From the NCBI GenBank assembly GCA_016178055.1, contig JACOUC010000039.1, positions 1-49,953 on the forward strand: 49,953 nucleotides of DNA. The letters are read 5' to 3'. Below the pieces are notes generated by a model that made no database searches, was not told the DNA's origin, and saw only the letters and a list, made by a program, of their open reading frames with translations. This DNA is from Chlamydiota bacterium (lineage in GTDB: Bacteria > Auribacterota > JACPWU01). Below are positions 41,601 to 49,113 of this stretch, piece after piece; position 1 is the stretch's first letter, and the number at the start of each line of letters is the position of its first letter. The position numbers and the translations under genes are program-made.

Positions 41601-42474
41601 CACAATTAATTCCAACTGAAAGAAGGGGAACATGAGAAATCGAATTCCAAAAAGCCTCGATTGTTTGACCTGAGAGGGTGCGGCCGCTGGCATCCGTAAT
41701 CGTGACTGAAACCATGATCGGGAGACGAATTTTATTCTCCTCAAAAAATTGTTCAATGGCAAAGAGAGCCGCCTTGGCATTGAGCGTATCGAAAATGGTT
41801 TCGACGAGCAAAAGGTCAACCCCCCCGGCCACGAGTCCTCGTACTTGTTCCATGTAAGCCTTTACCAAATCATCAAATGTTACTGCTCGAAAACCCGGGT
41901 CGTTTACATTGGGAGAAAGAGAAGCCGTGCGGTTCGTCGGCCCAATGGCTCCCGCGACAAAGCGAAGTTCTCCCGACTTCTTAAATTCATCTGCCACCGA
42001 TTTTGCAAGTTGGGCCGAGGCAAAATTCATGGTATAAACTTGATTTTCCATTTGATAATCGGCCATGGAAATGGCATTCGAGCTAAAAGTATTGGTCTCG
42101 ATGATATCGGCCCCCGCTTCTAAATAAGCCCGATGAATGGCTTGGATCATAGGGGGTTGTGTGAGGGAGAGAAGATCATTGTTTCCTTTAACATCGCAAG
42201 GATGATTGGAAAAGAGCCTTCCTCGATAATCCTTTTCTTGAAGTTGATAGGTTTGGATCATGGTGCCCATGGCGCCATCGAGGATGAGGATTTTTTTAGC
42301 AAGTGCGTTATAAATGGGACGAGACCTCTGAAAAAGGCCCATCTGCTGCGTTGCCCGCTGCGCTTCTTTGTGCGGCGTACCATCAAAAAGTACGCCTCCG
42401 CAGTCGCTTGCGGGCGTCTTCGATCTGGAACCTTTTTGAGAGGTCTTGGAAAATAAGGGTTTTTCAGGATTCAT
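38671..42474 (-). CDS. metH: Cobalamin-dependent methionine synthase
   Basis: A protein of 1267 residues with all four MetH modules: homocysteine methyltransferase ([12 protein letters not shown] to [12 protein letters not shown]), pterin-binding ([27 protein letters not shown]-like region), B12-binding ([19 protein letters not shown] with the cobalt-ligand His) and activation domain ending WLSPYLAY. It methylates homocysteine using methyltetrahydrofolate. The first 50 residues are not family sequence; they are encoded by a dispersed repeat (42324-42444). ATG 42474 overlaps the upstream stop; a second ATG at 42342 lies within the repeat itself. Which start is used is open. Confidence 0.95.
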   Translation of the reverse strand: MNPEKPLFSKTSQKGSRSKTPASDCGGVLFDGTPHKEAQRATQQMGLFQRSRPIYNALAKKILILDGAMGTMIQTYQLQEKDYRGRLFSNHPCDVKGNNDLLSLTQPPMIQAIHRAYLEAGADIIETNTFSSNAISMADYQMENQVYTMNFASAQLAKSVADEFKKSGELRFVAGAIGPTNRTASLSPNVNDPGFRAVTFDDLVKAYMEQVRGLVAGGVDLLLVETIFDTLNAKAALFAIEQFFEENKIRLPIMVSVTITDASGRTLSGQTIEAFWNSISHVPLLSVGINCALGAKEMGPYLEELSGIASCFVSCYPNAGLPNQFAAYDQTAEEMAHLIKNFAQKGWVNIVGGCCGTTPLHIQKIAQAVKNIPPRKIPVIEPMLRLSGLEAMNARAGINFINIGERTNITGSPQFSKAILGGDFEKGLAIARQQVENGAQIIDINMDEGMLDCEATMTRFLHLLSSEPDITKVPMMIDSSKGSVIEAGLKCVQGKSIVNSISLKEGEEAFIEHAKKIHQYGAAMVVMAFDEKGQAADYESKVAVCKRSYEVLTKRAGIPPQDIIFDPNILTVATGMEEHNPYAVDFIRATQEIKRILPHAYVSGGVSNISFSFRGNNVVREAMHSAFLYHAIKAGLDMGIVNAGQLAVYEEIPKDFLELVEDVLLNRRLDATERLLQFAQTVKKKEKAPVEEASWRMKTVEERLSHALVKGVVDYIDQDVEEARQKYARPIQIIEGPLMSGMNIVGDLFGSGKMFLPQVVKSARVMKKAVAYLLPFMEKDKSEAQSKKAGKILLATVKGDVHDIGKNIVGVVLGCNNYEVIDLGVMTPSSKILQTAHDEKVDIIGLSGLITPSLDEMVHVAKELDREGFKLPLLIGGATTSRIHTAVKIAPHYQGSTTHVLDASRAVGVVSNLLNSQEKEAFIAKTNTAYEELRKTHAAGQTRKILSLEKAREKRLQLNFDPAPSCPSFLGVKILEDYPLQEIRSYIDWTMFFVTWELKGRYPKIFDDPKVGSEAKKLYEDAQQLLDRIIQEKWLRAQAVIGFFPANRIGDDIELYSDEKRESVITTFHMLRQQIEKEEGQLNFSLSDFIAPKERGVKDYLGCFALTAGIGIEKWVEHFEKNHDDYSSIMIKALADRCAEALAERMHERVRKEFWGYSKIENLTPDALIREQYQGIRPAHGYPACPDHTEKKNLFDLLKCKENAGIELTENFSMWPAASVSGLYFSHSESKYFSIGKIGKDQIEDYARRKGMKVEEMERWLSPYLAY
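42324..42444 (+). repeat. Dispersed element with terminal inverted repeats, long copy
   Basis: A 121-base element bounded by ACCTCTGAAAAAGG (42324-42337) and CCTTTTTGAGAGGT (42431-42444), inverted with one mismatch. Its first 32 bases match the short copy in ctaA (19302-19362). The longer interior carries a GC-rich sub-palindrome (GGCGTACC...AGTACGCC). On the minus strand it is open through and encodes the N-terminus of MetH. Confidence 0.85.
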
Positions 42475-43102
42475 GTTTTTTTGAGTTTAATTTTTCAGCT
42501 TTTGAGTTGCTACCCTTGATTTTTGTTTCGGCGGGATGATTTTCTGAAATACCTTCTTGAATTTTAGAAAGATGATTTTGGGTTTTCTTGAGGGTGCCTG
42601 GATTCGCATCAAAACCAATCAATTTTTCTCCCTCCCAGACACCGATCACATATCCATAATACCGGTCTCCCTTTCGATGGTTTGGGGAATATTCAAAAGC
42701 CGTTTTTTGTCCCTTAAAGGATTGTTCATTCGTTTTGTAATGAAGGGTTTCCAAACTACCTAAAGAAAATTCATGGCTTCCCGACCCTGCAATGTGAGGA
42801 TCTTTTACCTCGGCTGAAGTAACGTAAATAAAATAAACCAATTTAAGATTTTTAAATGCGTTGCTAGATTCATTCGTGAACTCAATGTCGAGGGAAGCTT
42901 GCTGGGTAAAATTGTAGATGTCCGGATCCCGATAAGAATCCCATTGCCCTTTTTGACCGACCCGTTGTTTGACCTTGATGAAGAGGGGGAGAACCCCTTG
43001 TGTTTCCTCAAGGAAAATATTCGGTTGAGAAGATTCCACTCCTTCTGTCAAAGAATAAATATTGAAATTTAAAAAAATGATAATCAAAATCCAGCGTAAC
43101 AT
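42464..43102 (-). CDS. Exported hypothetical protein
   Basis: A 212-residue protein with a signal peptide ([21 protein letters not shown]) and a beta-rich body: [78 protein letters not shown]. This looks like an immunoglobulin-like or CARDB-type extracellular fold. The C-terminal 45 residues are charged and probably disordered. It overlaps the start of metH by 11 bases. Not recognised; function unknown. Confidence 0.75.
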   Translation of the reverse strand: MLRWILIIIFLNFNIYSLTEGVESSQPNIFLEETQGVLPLFIKVKQRVGQKGQWDSYRDPDIYNFTQQASLDIEFTNESSNAFKNLKLVYFIYVTSAEVKDPHIAGSGSHEFSLGSLETLHYKTNEQSFKGQKTAFEYSPNHRKGDRYYGYVIGVWEGEKLIGFDANPGTLKKTQNHLSKIQEGISENHPAETKIKGSNSKAEKLNSKKHES

Positions 43103-43237
43103 GTCAAAATTTTAGGATATCCGACACCTTTATGCCATTTTTATTTAAAGTTTTTATCCAAAATCCAAAATCGGATTTTAGTTTTCATTCTCTCATCAAA
43201 ATTTAGTAAGATGTTGAAAAATTTAAAGGATTTAAAA

Positions 43238-43669
43238 ATGAAAATTGCTATTGGATCTGATCATGCAGGTTTCAGATATAAAGAAGAAATCAAAAAACAT
43301 CTCCTTGCTTTAGGCTATGAGGTTAAAGATTTCGGAACCCATTCTGAAAGCCCTGTTGATTATCCTCTTTTTATTCGTCCCGTTGCCCAGGCCGTTGCCC
43401 GGGGAGAATATGAACGGGGAATTGTGCTTGGGGGATCCGGCAATGGAGAGGCCATGGTCGCTAATCGAGTTCAAGGGGTTCGATGTGCCTTGTGCTGGAA
43501 TCCTGATTCAGCCCGTTTGGCCCGTCAACATAACAATGCAAACATGATCTCCCTGGGACAAAGACTGATTTCGCTTGAAACAGCTTTAGAGCTTGTAGAT
43601 CTATGGCTTTTGACCCCCTTTGAGGGAGGACGCCATGAGCCAAGGATTCGGATGATCGATGAGAATTAG
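43238..43669 (+). CDS. rpiB: Ribose-5-phosphate isomerase B, cysteine-less type
   Basis: A 143-residue RpiB/LacAB-family sugar isomerase of the pentose phosphate pathway: MKIAIGSDHAGFRYKEEIKKHL, GTHSESPVDYP, GIVLGGSGNGEAMVANRVQGVRCALCWN and RQHNNANMISLGQRL. The catalytic Cys of E. coli RpiB (GTGIG context) is replaced by Ser, and a Glu follows in GGSGNGE, as in the Mycobacterium tuberculosis type that uses Glu as base. ATG 43238 has AAAGGA; an upstream ATG at 43211 is unlikely. No riboflavin or allose genes are nearby. Confidence 0.93.
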   Translation: MKIAIGSDHAGFRYKEEIKKHLLALGYEVKDFGTHSESPVDYPLFIRPVAQAVARGEYERGIVLGGSGNGEAMVANRVQGVRCALCWNPDSARLARQHNNANMISLGQRLISLETALELVDLWLLTPFEGGRHEPRIRMIDEN

Positions 43670-43670
43670 T

Positions 43671-43750
43671 CTATAGTCCACGGTCTACAGTCCATAGAAA
43701 AGATACTTCCTTTAAATCTGTCGACTATCGACTGTTGACTGTGGACTATA
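43671..43750. repeat. GTCCAC/GTGGAC palindromic repeat, copy 3
   Basis: TATAGTCCACGGTCTACAGT, then CCATAGAAAAGATACTTCC, the core TTTAAATCTGTCGAC and the right arm ATCGACTGTTGACTGTGGAC. It is the closest relative of copies at 16262 and 20291. It lies directly after the rpiB stop and could act as a terminator. Confidence 0.75.
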
Positions 43751-43799
43751 ATCTATTTTTATCCACTTAGATGAAAACCCAATCTTCACAATAAAACCT

Positions 43800-45218
43800 A
43801 TGAAAAATCCACTCAAGCTCCACCAAAAGCATCATCTAAAGATAGAAGGTTTTTCCGAACGCGGAGAAGCCATCGGTTTTATCAATCAGATTCCTGTTTA
43901 TGTTCCTTATGCCATTCCAAAGGAAGAGCTGAAGGTTGATATTATTGAAGTGCGAAAAAATTTTGCCCGTGCTGAAATTCTTGAAGTCCTTGTCCCCTCT
44001 TCTTCAAGGATGGAGCCCCCATGCCCCTATTTTTATTCCTGTGGAGGCTGTCAATGGCAGCATATGGAAGAGCAAGCTCAATTAGTAGCCAAACGAAAAA
44101 GTGTGGAAGAGGCATTAAGGAATGTTCCAGGCGTGAGGGAAGGGATCATTAAAGAAACACTGCCTTCCTCTCAGATTTACCATTACCGAAATAAGGCTCA
44201 GCAACCTGTAGGATTAGAAAAAGGTCAAGTTATTACAGGATTTTTCCGACCCGGAACGCATGAGCTTGTTTCAATAGAAAATTGCCTGGTTCAAACTGAA
44301 ATAGCAAATCAAGTGATTCAAACAACAGCCAAACTCATTTCCTCTTTGGATATTTTCCCTTATGATGAGGTTCAGGATGAAGGGGTGTTACGTCACATTT
44401 TGGTCAGAGAAGGGGTCCACACGGGAGAGGTCATGCTGATCTGGGTCACAAGAGAAGCCGATGTCCCTCAAATCGAAAATTTAGCCAAAGACATTTGCTC
44501 TCAATTCCCCCAAATTGTCTCTGTTATTCAAAATATCAATTCCCAAAAAACGAATATTATTTTAGGGCCTACTTCGAGGTTGATCATCGGAAAGCCTTTT
44601 ATTTACGAAAAGATTCATGATTTGAAATTTAAAATTTCACCCAAAAGTTTTTTTCAGGCTAATACATTCCAGGCTGAAAAGATTTGTGACGTGGTTGAAA
44701 AAATGATTAACCCTAAGGGAACAGAAAATATCGTTGACCTTTATTGTGGGGTAGGGCTGATTGGATTATCTTTAGCGAAGAAAGTAAAACAGGTTTATGG
44801 AATCGAAAATGTTTCTCGAGCCGTCGAAGATGCCCAAGAAAATGCAAGCATCAATGAAATGACAAACATTCGTTTTTTATCTAAAGATGCGAGAGGGGGT
44901 CTTCTCCAGCTCCAGTCAGAAAAGATTAAGCCCAAAGTTGTCGTCCTTGATCCTCCACGTCAAGGATGTGAGCCATGGGTCATCGATTCAATCGCTGATT
45001 TAGCTCCAGACCATGTGATTTATGTTTCTTGTCATCTCAAAACTCTAGCAAGAGATTTAATCAAATTCACTGAAAAGGGTTTTTCAATTCTTGAAGTTCA
45101 ACCCCTCGATCTTTTTCCACAGACGACACATGTTGAATGTATTGTGAAAATGTCCTTTATTGATGCCCCTCTTCCTTCAGCATCTCCTGAAGTTCTCCGC
45201 GTTCATACATTTCAGTAA
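43800..45218 (+). CDS. rlmD: 23S rRNA (uracil-5-)-methyltransferase, RlmD/RumA family
   Basis: A 472-residue SAM-dependent methyltransferase. An N-terminal TRAM domain (about 8-65: GFSERGEAIGFINQIPVYVPYAIPKE) is followed by a 4Fe-4S site CPYFYSCGGCQW with a later Cys, then the Rossmann methyltransferase with DLYCGVGLIGLSLAKK, DPPRQGCEPWVID and the catalytic Cys in VIYVSCHLKTLARDL. It methylates uracil in 23S rRNA (or tRNA, for relatives such as TrmA). The 3' end overlaps the convergent glutaredoxin gene by 62 bases. Confidence 0.9.
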   Translation: MKNPLKLHQKHHLKIEGFSERGEAIGFINQIPVYVPYAIPKEELKVDIIEVRKNFARAEILEVLVPSSSRMEPPCPYFYSCGGCQWQHMEEQAQLVAKRKSVEEALRNVPGVREGIIKETLPSSQIYHYRNKAQQPVGLEKGQVITGFFRPGTHELVSIENCLVQTEIANQVIQTTAKLISSLDIFPYDEVQDEGVLRHILVREGVHTGEVMLIWVTREADVPQIENLAKDICSQFPQIVSVIQNINSQKTNIILGPTSRLIIGKPFIYEKIHDLKFKISPKSFFQANTFQAEKICDVVEKMINPKGTENIVDLYCGVGLIGLSLAKKVKQVYGIENVSRAVEDAQENASINEMTNIRFLSKDARGGLLQLQSEKIKPKVVVLDPPRQGCEPWVIDSIADLAPDHVIYVSCHLKTLARDLIKFTEKGFSILEVQPLDLFPQTTHVECIVKMSFIDAPLPSASPEVLRVHTFQ

Positions 45219-45483
45219 CAATGTCGCAGCCGCCGATGAAATTTCCATGAATAAAAATCTGAGGAACGGTTGGCCACTGGGTGTAATCCTCCAAGGCTTC
45301 CCAAAGTGCGTCATCGGCCAGGACATTCACTCCTACGAGATTTTTCACTCCGGCTGCTTTCAAAACTTCACAAGCCTTTGCAGAAAATCCACATTGGGGT
45401 TCTTCTGGAGTTCCTTTCATAAATATAAGAACAGGATTTGATTTTATTTTTTCGTCTATTTTTTGATGAAGGGGATGAGACAT
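45157..45483 (-). CDS. grxD: Monothiol glutaredoxin, Grx4 type
   Basis: A 108-residue CGFS-type glutaredoxin: VLIFMKGTPEEPQCGFSAKACEVLKAAG, WPTVPQIFIHGNFIGGCDIVTEM. Such proteins bind a 2Fe-2S cluster between two monomers and deliver clusters, often in complex with BolA. The bolA gene lies upstream on the same strand, about 100 bases away, with a palindromic repeat between them. The 3' end overlaps rlmD. Confidence 0.95.
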   Translation of the reverse strand: MSHPLHQKIDEKIKSNPVLIFMKGTPEEPQCGFSAKACEVLKAAGVKNLVGVNVLADDALWEALEDYTQWPTVPQIFIHGNFIGGCDIVTEMYERGELQEMLKEEGHQ

Positions 45484-45527
45484 AAATACTCCTTTAAATT
45501 ACTTTCGTTTACCTTCATTGTTAATTC

Positions 45528-45644
45528 AAAATCCAAAAATCAAAATGCAAAATGACAGACTAAAATCCAAAATTTCTATCGCTATTGCAAGGGAGACATT
45601 TTAAGTTTTGCATTGTCATTTTGATTTTTGATATTTGGATTTTC
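45528..45644 (-). repeat. Palindromic 125-base element, copy 3
   Basis: Opposite orientation to copies 1 and 2. Its reverse complement has AAAACTTAAAATGTCTCCCT and ATAGAAATTTTGGATTTTAG as core. It lies between bolA and grxD, and its left part is translated as the C-terminal tail of BolA. Confidence 0.8.
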
Positions 45645-45878
45645 ATGCTGCTCTGGACTGTAAGTTTTAAGAGTGAGGGCATGAAGTTCCCCAGACTGAA
45701 TCTCTTTTTGAAATAAAGCATAGACCATTTTATGTTGTTCCATCATCATTTTTCCAGTAAAGATTGGAGAAATGATCACGGCTTGATAATGATCTTGGGT
45801 GCCCGTAAGATCAATGACTTGGGCCTCAGTTCCTTTGGCCCATTCGAGAATTCTTGACTTAATTTGTTCTGCTGTCAT
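45582..45878 (-). CDS. BolA family protein with repeat-derived tail
   Basis: A 98-residue protein. The BolA fold covers the first 78 residues: MTAEQIKSRILEWAKGTEAQVIDLTGTQDHYQAVIISPIFTGKMMMEQHKMVYALFQKEIQSGELHALTLKTYSPEQ. The last 20 residues (HENPNIKNQNDNAKLKMSPL and one more) come from the palindromic repeat. BolA-Grx4 complexes act in iron-sulfur trafficking and iron sensing, and the gene order supports that. ATG 45878 follows AGAGG. Confidence 0.9.
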   Translation of the reverse strand: MTAEQIKSRILEWAKGTEAQVIDLTGTQDHYQAVIISPIFTGKMMMEQHKMVYALFQKEIQSGELHALTLKTYSPEQHENPNIKNQNDNAKLKMSPLQ

Positions 45879-45976
45879 GAAAAAACCTCTCAATAGTGCC
45901 GATACTATTCTTTTTAAGTCTCGGACGCAAGTAGGGAAGTTTTAGATGTTTTATAAACCTTTCTTTGTATTTTTAT

Positions 45977-46004
45977 TTGAAATTGTTCTAGAATACCTTA
46001 TATT
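45977..46004 (+). promoter_or_regulatory. Putative promoter of the isoprenoid-synthase/peptide operon
   Basis: A -35-like box TTGAAA (45977-45982) and a -10-like box TATATT (45999-46004) with a 16-base spacer lie about 37 bases before the TTG start at 46041. No other promoter-like sequence is evident in the gap 45894-46040. Confidence 0.4.
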
Positions 46005-46040
46005 GGCTTTTGTTACTTCTTTCTGTGGGGGGATTTTCTA

Positions 46041-47024
46041 TTGATCAAAATCGATGCCCATCAAGAAGTGGAAGAGATTGTTCATCAGATAGATGCCTTT
46101 ATCGGCCATCTCCCTGAACCTCTCAAGTCTCTCGGAGGCGAGTTCGCCTCTACGGGCTATCCCTATCGCACGGCTTTTTTGAACAATGATCTGGCCTTTC
46201 CCGGCCTTCTCTTGCCCTTTTGGGTTGCCCAAAAATACGAGACGCATGTCCCTGATCCAGTTTTATTCCTCGAGAGGGTGCAAAAAATTGTTCGGGCAGC
46301 TCTTTTGGGTTACCTTTACATTCGCATTCAAGATGATATTTATGACCATAAGGAAGGTCATAATCCAGTCATGCTTCTCTTGGCCAATGAATTTATTCGG
46401 GAATGTTTTCAAATTGATTATGAACTCTTTCCTGCTCATTCGAACTTCTGGAGGTATTTTAGAACGGCTTGGCTTGATTTCTCACAGGCCACGGCCTGGG
46501 AAATCAAGAATTGTCGGGGAAAGATCAGACCTTTGGTAGCGGATGAGCTCTTGATGGAAGGGAAGAAATTGGCCTTTGCAAAGGTGCCCGTTGCTGCCGT
46601 TCTTTTGATGGCAAATCAGGAACAAGATTTACCCTGCCTTTCTAGAATCATTGATCTTTTGGCTACCTCCAGTCAATTATTAAATGATTTTGGAAGTTTG
46701 GAACGTGATTTAAAAACACAACATTTTACCCATCCCTTATCTCAATCCTTGGAATTTGAAGATGCGAATTCCTCTGCCAATCTTGGAGATGTTTTTTTTG
46801 AGAGGTTGTTACGAAAGACCTCGTTGGAGGATTTGTTCCAGAAGGTGGTGGAGTTGGATGATCGGGTATTAAGGCTTTTAGAATCGTTTTCCCTACCTTC
46901 CCTTGTTTTATTTTTAGAGGGAAGGACGAGGGAAGTCAAAGAGATACGCGAGCGTTATCTGAAATTGAAATTACAGTCTTTGTTGGGGGTGGGTAGGGGT
47001 GATGCAGTGAGTATTGAACATTAA
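46041..47024 (+). CDS. Class I isoprenoid-synthase-like protein
   Basis: A mostly helical protein of 327 residues. It starts at TTG 46041 after a GGGGGGAT ribosome site; no ATG lies in the first 100 codons. Two motifs suggest the class I terpenoid synthase fold: YIRIQDDIYDHKEG (DDxxD at about residues 98-102) and SSQLLNDFGSLERDLKT (NDxxSxxxD, close to the NSE metal motif, about residue 215). These would bind magnesium and a prenyl diphosphate. No close family is recognised and the overall sequence is divergent. It is followed 15 bases later by the first peptide gene, so the two are co-translated. Substrate unknown; a prenylating, cyclising or degenerate role are all possible. Confidence 0.65.
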   Translation: MIKIDAHQEVEEIVHQIDAFIGHLPEPLKSLGGEFASTGYPYRTAFLNNDLAFPGLLLPFWVAQKYETHVPDPVLFLERVQKIVRAALLGYLYIRIQDDIYDHKEGHNPVMLLLANEFIRECFQIDYELFPAHSNFWRYFRTAWLDFSQATAWEIKNCRGKIRPLVADELLMEGKKLAFAKVPVAAVLLMANQEQDLPCLSRIIDLLATSSQLLNDFGSLERDLKTQHFTHPLSQSLEFEDANSSANLGDVFFERLLRKTSLEDLFQKVVELDDRVLRLLESFSLPSLVLFLEGRTREVKEIRERYLKLKLQSLLGVGRGDAVSIEH

Positions 47025-47039
47025 AAGGGGGAGATGATT

Positions 47040-47273
47040 ATGAGTCAGAAAGGAATTGAACAGTTAATTGGGAAGGCGTTGGTGGATAAGCAATTTCTGG
47101 AAGATTTTTTGAAAAATCCAGAGGGGAAGGTAAAAGAGGCCGGTTTCGATGTCTCATCTGAAGAGCTTGGGCAGCTTAAAAAAGTAGATGCTGTCAAGGC
47201 AAGGCAATTTTCTGAATCTTTCGCGAAGGAATTTGGCAAAAGGCAGCAAGCAATCGGTATTCCTTTTCTTTGA
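47040..47273 (+). CDS. NHLP/Nif11-like leader peptide, copy A
   Basis: A 77-residue peptide starting at the second ATG (47040), which has GGGGGAG seven bases upstream. It reads MSQKGIEQLIGKALVDKQFL, EDFLKNPEGKVKEAGFDVSS, EELGQLKKVDAVKARQFSES, FAKEFGKRQQAIGIPFL. The pattern of a short amphipathic helix, FLxxFLKNPE, GLDxSxEEL and a later helix resembles NHLP-clan/Nif11 leader peptides of ribosomally made natural products. Unlike most, it has no Cys and no obvious core after the leader, and the C-terminus is short. It is the first gene after the isoprenoid-synthase-like gene. Confidence 0.75.
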   Translation: MSQKGIEQLIGKALVDKQFLEDFLKNPEGKVKEAGFDVSSEELGQLKKVDAVKARQFSESFAKEFGKRQQAIGIPFL

Positions 47274-47354
47274 GAGTGGTATTGACATTCTTTCATGGAA
47301 ATTTTTTTTGAAGTTGGGAAGGAGATTGGGCGAATTAAATGAAGGAGGGTTTTT

Positions 47355-47579
47355 ATGAGCCAGAAAGGAATTGAACAGTTAATTGGGAAGGCGTTGTCGG
47401 ACGGGAAGTTTTTGGAAGAGTTTTTGAAAAATCCGGAAGGAAGGGCAAAGGAGACAGGGTTGGATATTTCTGCGGAGGAACTTTCATAGATTAAGAAAAT
47501 GGATGCTGAGAAGGTAAGGCATTTTGCAGAAGCTTTTTCACAAACGTTTGTAGATAGAAGACAAGGGGCCTTTGGATGA
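47355..47579 (+). pseudogene. NHLP/Nif11-like leader peptide, copy B, broken by amber codon
   Basis: The same family as copy A: MSQKGIEQLIGKALSDGKFL, EEFLKNPEGRAKETGLDISA, EELS, then TAG at 47487-47489, then in the same frame IKKMDAEKVRHFAEAFSQTF, VDRRQGAFG. The other copies have Gln or Arg at the stop, so a single CAG to TAG change explains it. The ribosome site GGAGG is intact. The frame beyond the stop is still similar, so the loss is recent, or the 44-residue product is used. Confidence 0.8.
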
Positions 47580-47620
47580 AAGGGGCTATGAGAAATTAAG
47601 AAATGAGACAGCGATTGCTC

Positions 47621-47648
47621 TTGACAAGATGTCTCGAATGTATAAAAT
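47621..47648 (+). promoter_or_regulatory. Putative promoter of the ATPase gene
   Basis: A consensus -35 TTGACA (47621-47626) and TAAAAT (47643-47648) are separated by 16 bases, 46 bases before ATG 47695. The downstream leader is AT-rich (ATATATTG, TTTAACATATTTAACAT). Confidence 0.5.
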
Positions 47649-47694
47649 GTAATATATTGTATTTAACATATTTAACATTTCATACAGCAGGGTC

Positions 47695-48846
47695 ATGAAA
47701 AATCCGTTTTCTCCGACCTATCCAGTCAATCCTCAGTATTTTGCGAATAGACGGGATGTCTTAAATACATTTTGGCGCGCAGTGGAACGTTCCACCCAGA
47801 CAAAGAATCCTACCCCGGACAACATCGCAATATTGGGAGAATGGGGAATAGGGAAGTCCTCCGTGTTAAGAAAGTTTGAAGCGATTGCATTGGAAGAGGC
47901 CCATCCCCGTCGAATCTTTTGTAGTCTCATAGAGCTGGTCCCCGTGGCCTGCAATTCCTTCGCCAGTTTTTCTGAAAAGGTGATAGATGATATTGATCGC
48001 AACTTTGTGACGCAAGCTTCTCTGGTGGCCAAAATTCGAAATGAAATCAGAAATTGGAGGATCTCTTCTGTAGAGGTTGGTTCAGTGTCCGTCGAGAAGA
48101 GAATCCGAAAAAAATCTTTAGCGACTCAATTTGAGGAGGCGCTCATTCATCTTTGGGAAATTTTAGAAAAGATCGGGATTGATACGGTGATTCTCATGCT
48201 GGATGATCTCCATTATCTTGCAGAGCGTTGTGGCGAGGCCTTGTATGATTTGCGAGGTATTTTTCAGGGATTGCCCCGTCATGGTTGCAATTTTATCTTG
48301 TGTTGTACGGGTAGAAGAGAGATGTTTACCCAAGTGCGTGAGTTGGCTGAACCTCTCACACGGTTCTTTAATATCAAATATTCCTTGGGATTGTTTTCCA
48401 GGGATGAGGCTAGAGAGGTTGTTCTCAAGCCGATCAAGCAATCGGGTATCGGTGTCAGAATAGAAGAAGCCGTAATCGCTGAGGTCTATCGGTTAACAAC
48501 AGGACATCCATTCTTTATTCATTTTATCATGCGAGAACTCATCAGCCTAAACACAGGGAAGAGGATTACGATCAAGAATTTTAAAAAGTTTTATCCGAAG
48601 ATTGAAGCCATTATGGTGAGAGAAAGGTTTGAAGTGGATTATTCAATTGCGAGTGCAAGGGAAAAGGAGATTCTAAGATCGGCTGCACATCTTTCTGATG
48701 GTCCATTTATGCCGCAAGATATCAGGATAAAAGGTATTCGTAATTACCTTAGAATGTTAACGAATAAGAATTTGGTCACGAAACATGAACGAGGAGAGTA
48801 TTCGCTCTATCACCCGCTTTTTAAAAGTTTTTTGAAATGCTTATAA
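47695..48846 (+). CDS. ORC/STAND-like AAA ATPase with C-terminal winged helix
   Basis: A 383-residue ATPase. The Walker A motif is AILGEWGIGKSSVLRKFE (about residues 46-63), Walker B is VILMLDDLHYL (about residues 164-174), and the sensor-like region is NFILCCTGRREMF. A helical lid and winged helix are at the end (EKEILRSAAHLSDGPFMPQDI, NKNLVTKHERGEYSLYHPLF). The opening PFSPTYPVNPQYFANRRDVL is typical of a large family of archaeal and bacterial ORC1-like ATPases with regulatory or unknown roles. It sits between peptide copies B and C, with its own promoter. It may be a regulator of the peptide genes or an insertion. Confidence 0.8.
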   Translation: MKNPFSPTYPVNPQYFANRRDVLNTFWRAVERSTQTKNPTPDNIAILGEWGIGKSSVLRKFEAIALEEAHPRRIFCSLIELVPVACNSFASFSEKVIDDIDRNFVTQASLVAKIRNEIRNWRISSVEVGSVSVEKRIRKKSLATQFEEALIHLWEILEKIGIDTVILMLDDLHYLAERCGEALYDLRGIFQGLPRHGCNFILCCTGRREMFTQVRELAEPLTRFFNIKYSLGLFSRDEAREVVLKPIKQSGIGVRIEEAVIAEVYRLTTGHPFFIHFIMRELISLNTGKRITIKNFKKFYPKIEAIMVRERFEVDYSIASAREKEILRSAAHLSDGPFMPQDIRIKGIRNYLRMLTNKNLVTKHERGEYSLYHPLFKSFLKCL

Positions 48847-48880
48847 AGGTTGTAGTTCACGGAGGAAAGGAGAGTTTTCT

Positions 48881-49102
48881 ATGAGTCAAAAAGGAATCGA
48901 GCAGTTGATTGGAAAGGTGTTGTTGGATGTAAGGTTCTTAGAAGAGTTTTTGAAGAACCCAGAAGGGAAAGTCAGAGAGAACGGGCTTGATATTTCAGCG
49001 GAAGAGATCGTTCAGATTAAGAAAATGGATTCTGCCAAGGCGAGAAGTTTTGCAGAATCTTTTTCGAAGGAATTTGCGTCTCGTAAACAAACGGGACTGT
49101 GA
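48881..49102 (+). CDS. NHLP/Nif11-like leader peptide, copy C
   Basis: A 73-residue copy: MSQKGIEQLIGKVLLDVRFL, EEFLKNPEGKVRENGLDISA, EEIVQIKKMDSAKARSFAES, FSKEFASRKQTGL. AAAGGAGAG with good spacing precedes the ATG. The tail is shorter than that of copy A. It has no Cys and few Ser or Thr in the tail, so the usual lanthipeptide or sactipeptide chemistry is unlikely. The next copy starts 11 bases after its stop. Confidence 0.75.
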   Translation: MSQKGIEQLIGKVLLDVRFLEEFLKNPEGKVRENGLDISAEEIVQIKKMDSAKARSFAESFSKEFASRKQTGL

Positions 49103-49113
49103 AAGGAGTTTGT

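Noticed and set aside
42303-42539. Plus-strand frame over the MetH N-terminus with RC-rich peptide
   Set aside because: It is the other strand of the dispersed element, and its similarity to the CtaA tail comes from the element and not from homologous proteins.
43103-43237. Cobalamin or SAM riboswitch upstream of the metH unit
   Set aside because: The leader is short, AT-rich and shows no B12-box or SAM-type conserved stretches.
45157-45218. Overlap of rlmD and grxD as a sign of a frameshift
   Set aside because: Both proteins are complete by family comparison; the rlmD frame simply runs on about 20 residues past its last conserved block into a convergent gene.
47282-47310. TTGACA at 47282 as a promoter for peptide copy B
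   Set aside because: The -35 box is good but no -10-like sequence lies 16-18 bases downstream, only a T run. Read-through from the upstream operon is more likely.
47487-47489. TAG in peptide copy B as a recoded sense codon
   Set aside because: glgP (36569-36571) and rpiB end in TAG as true stops and no recoding element is visible, so a mutation is the simpler reading.
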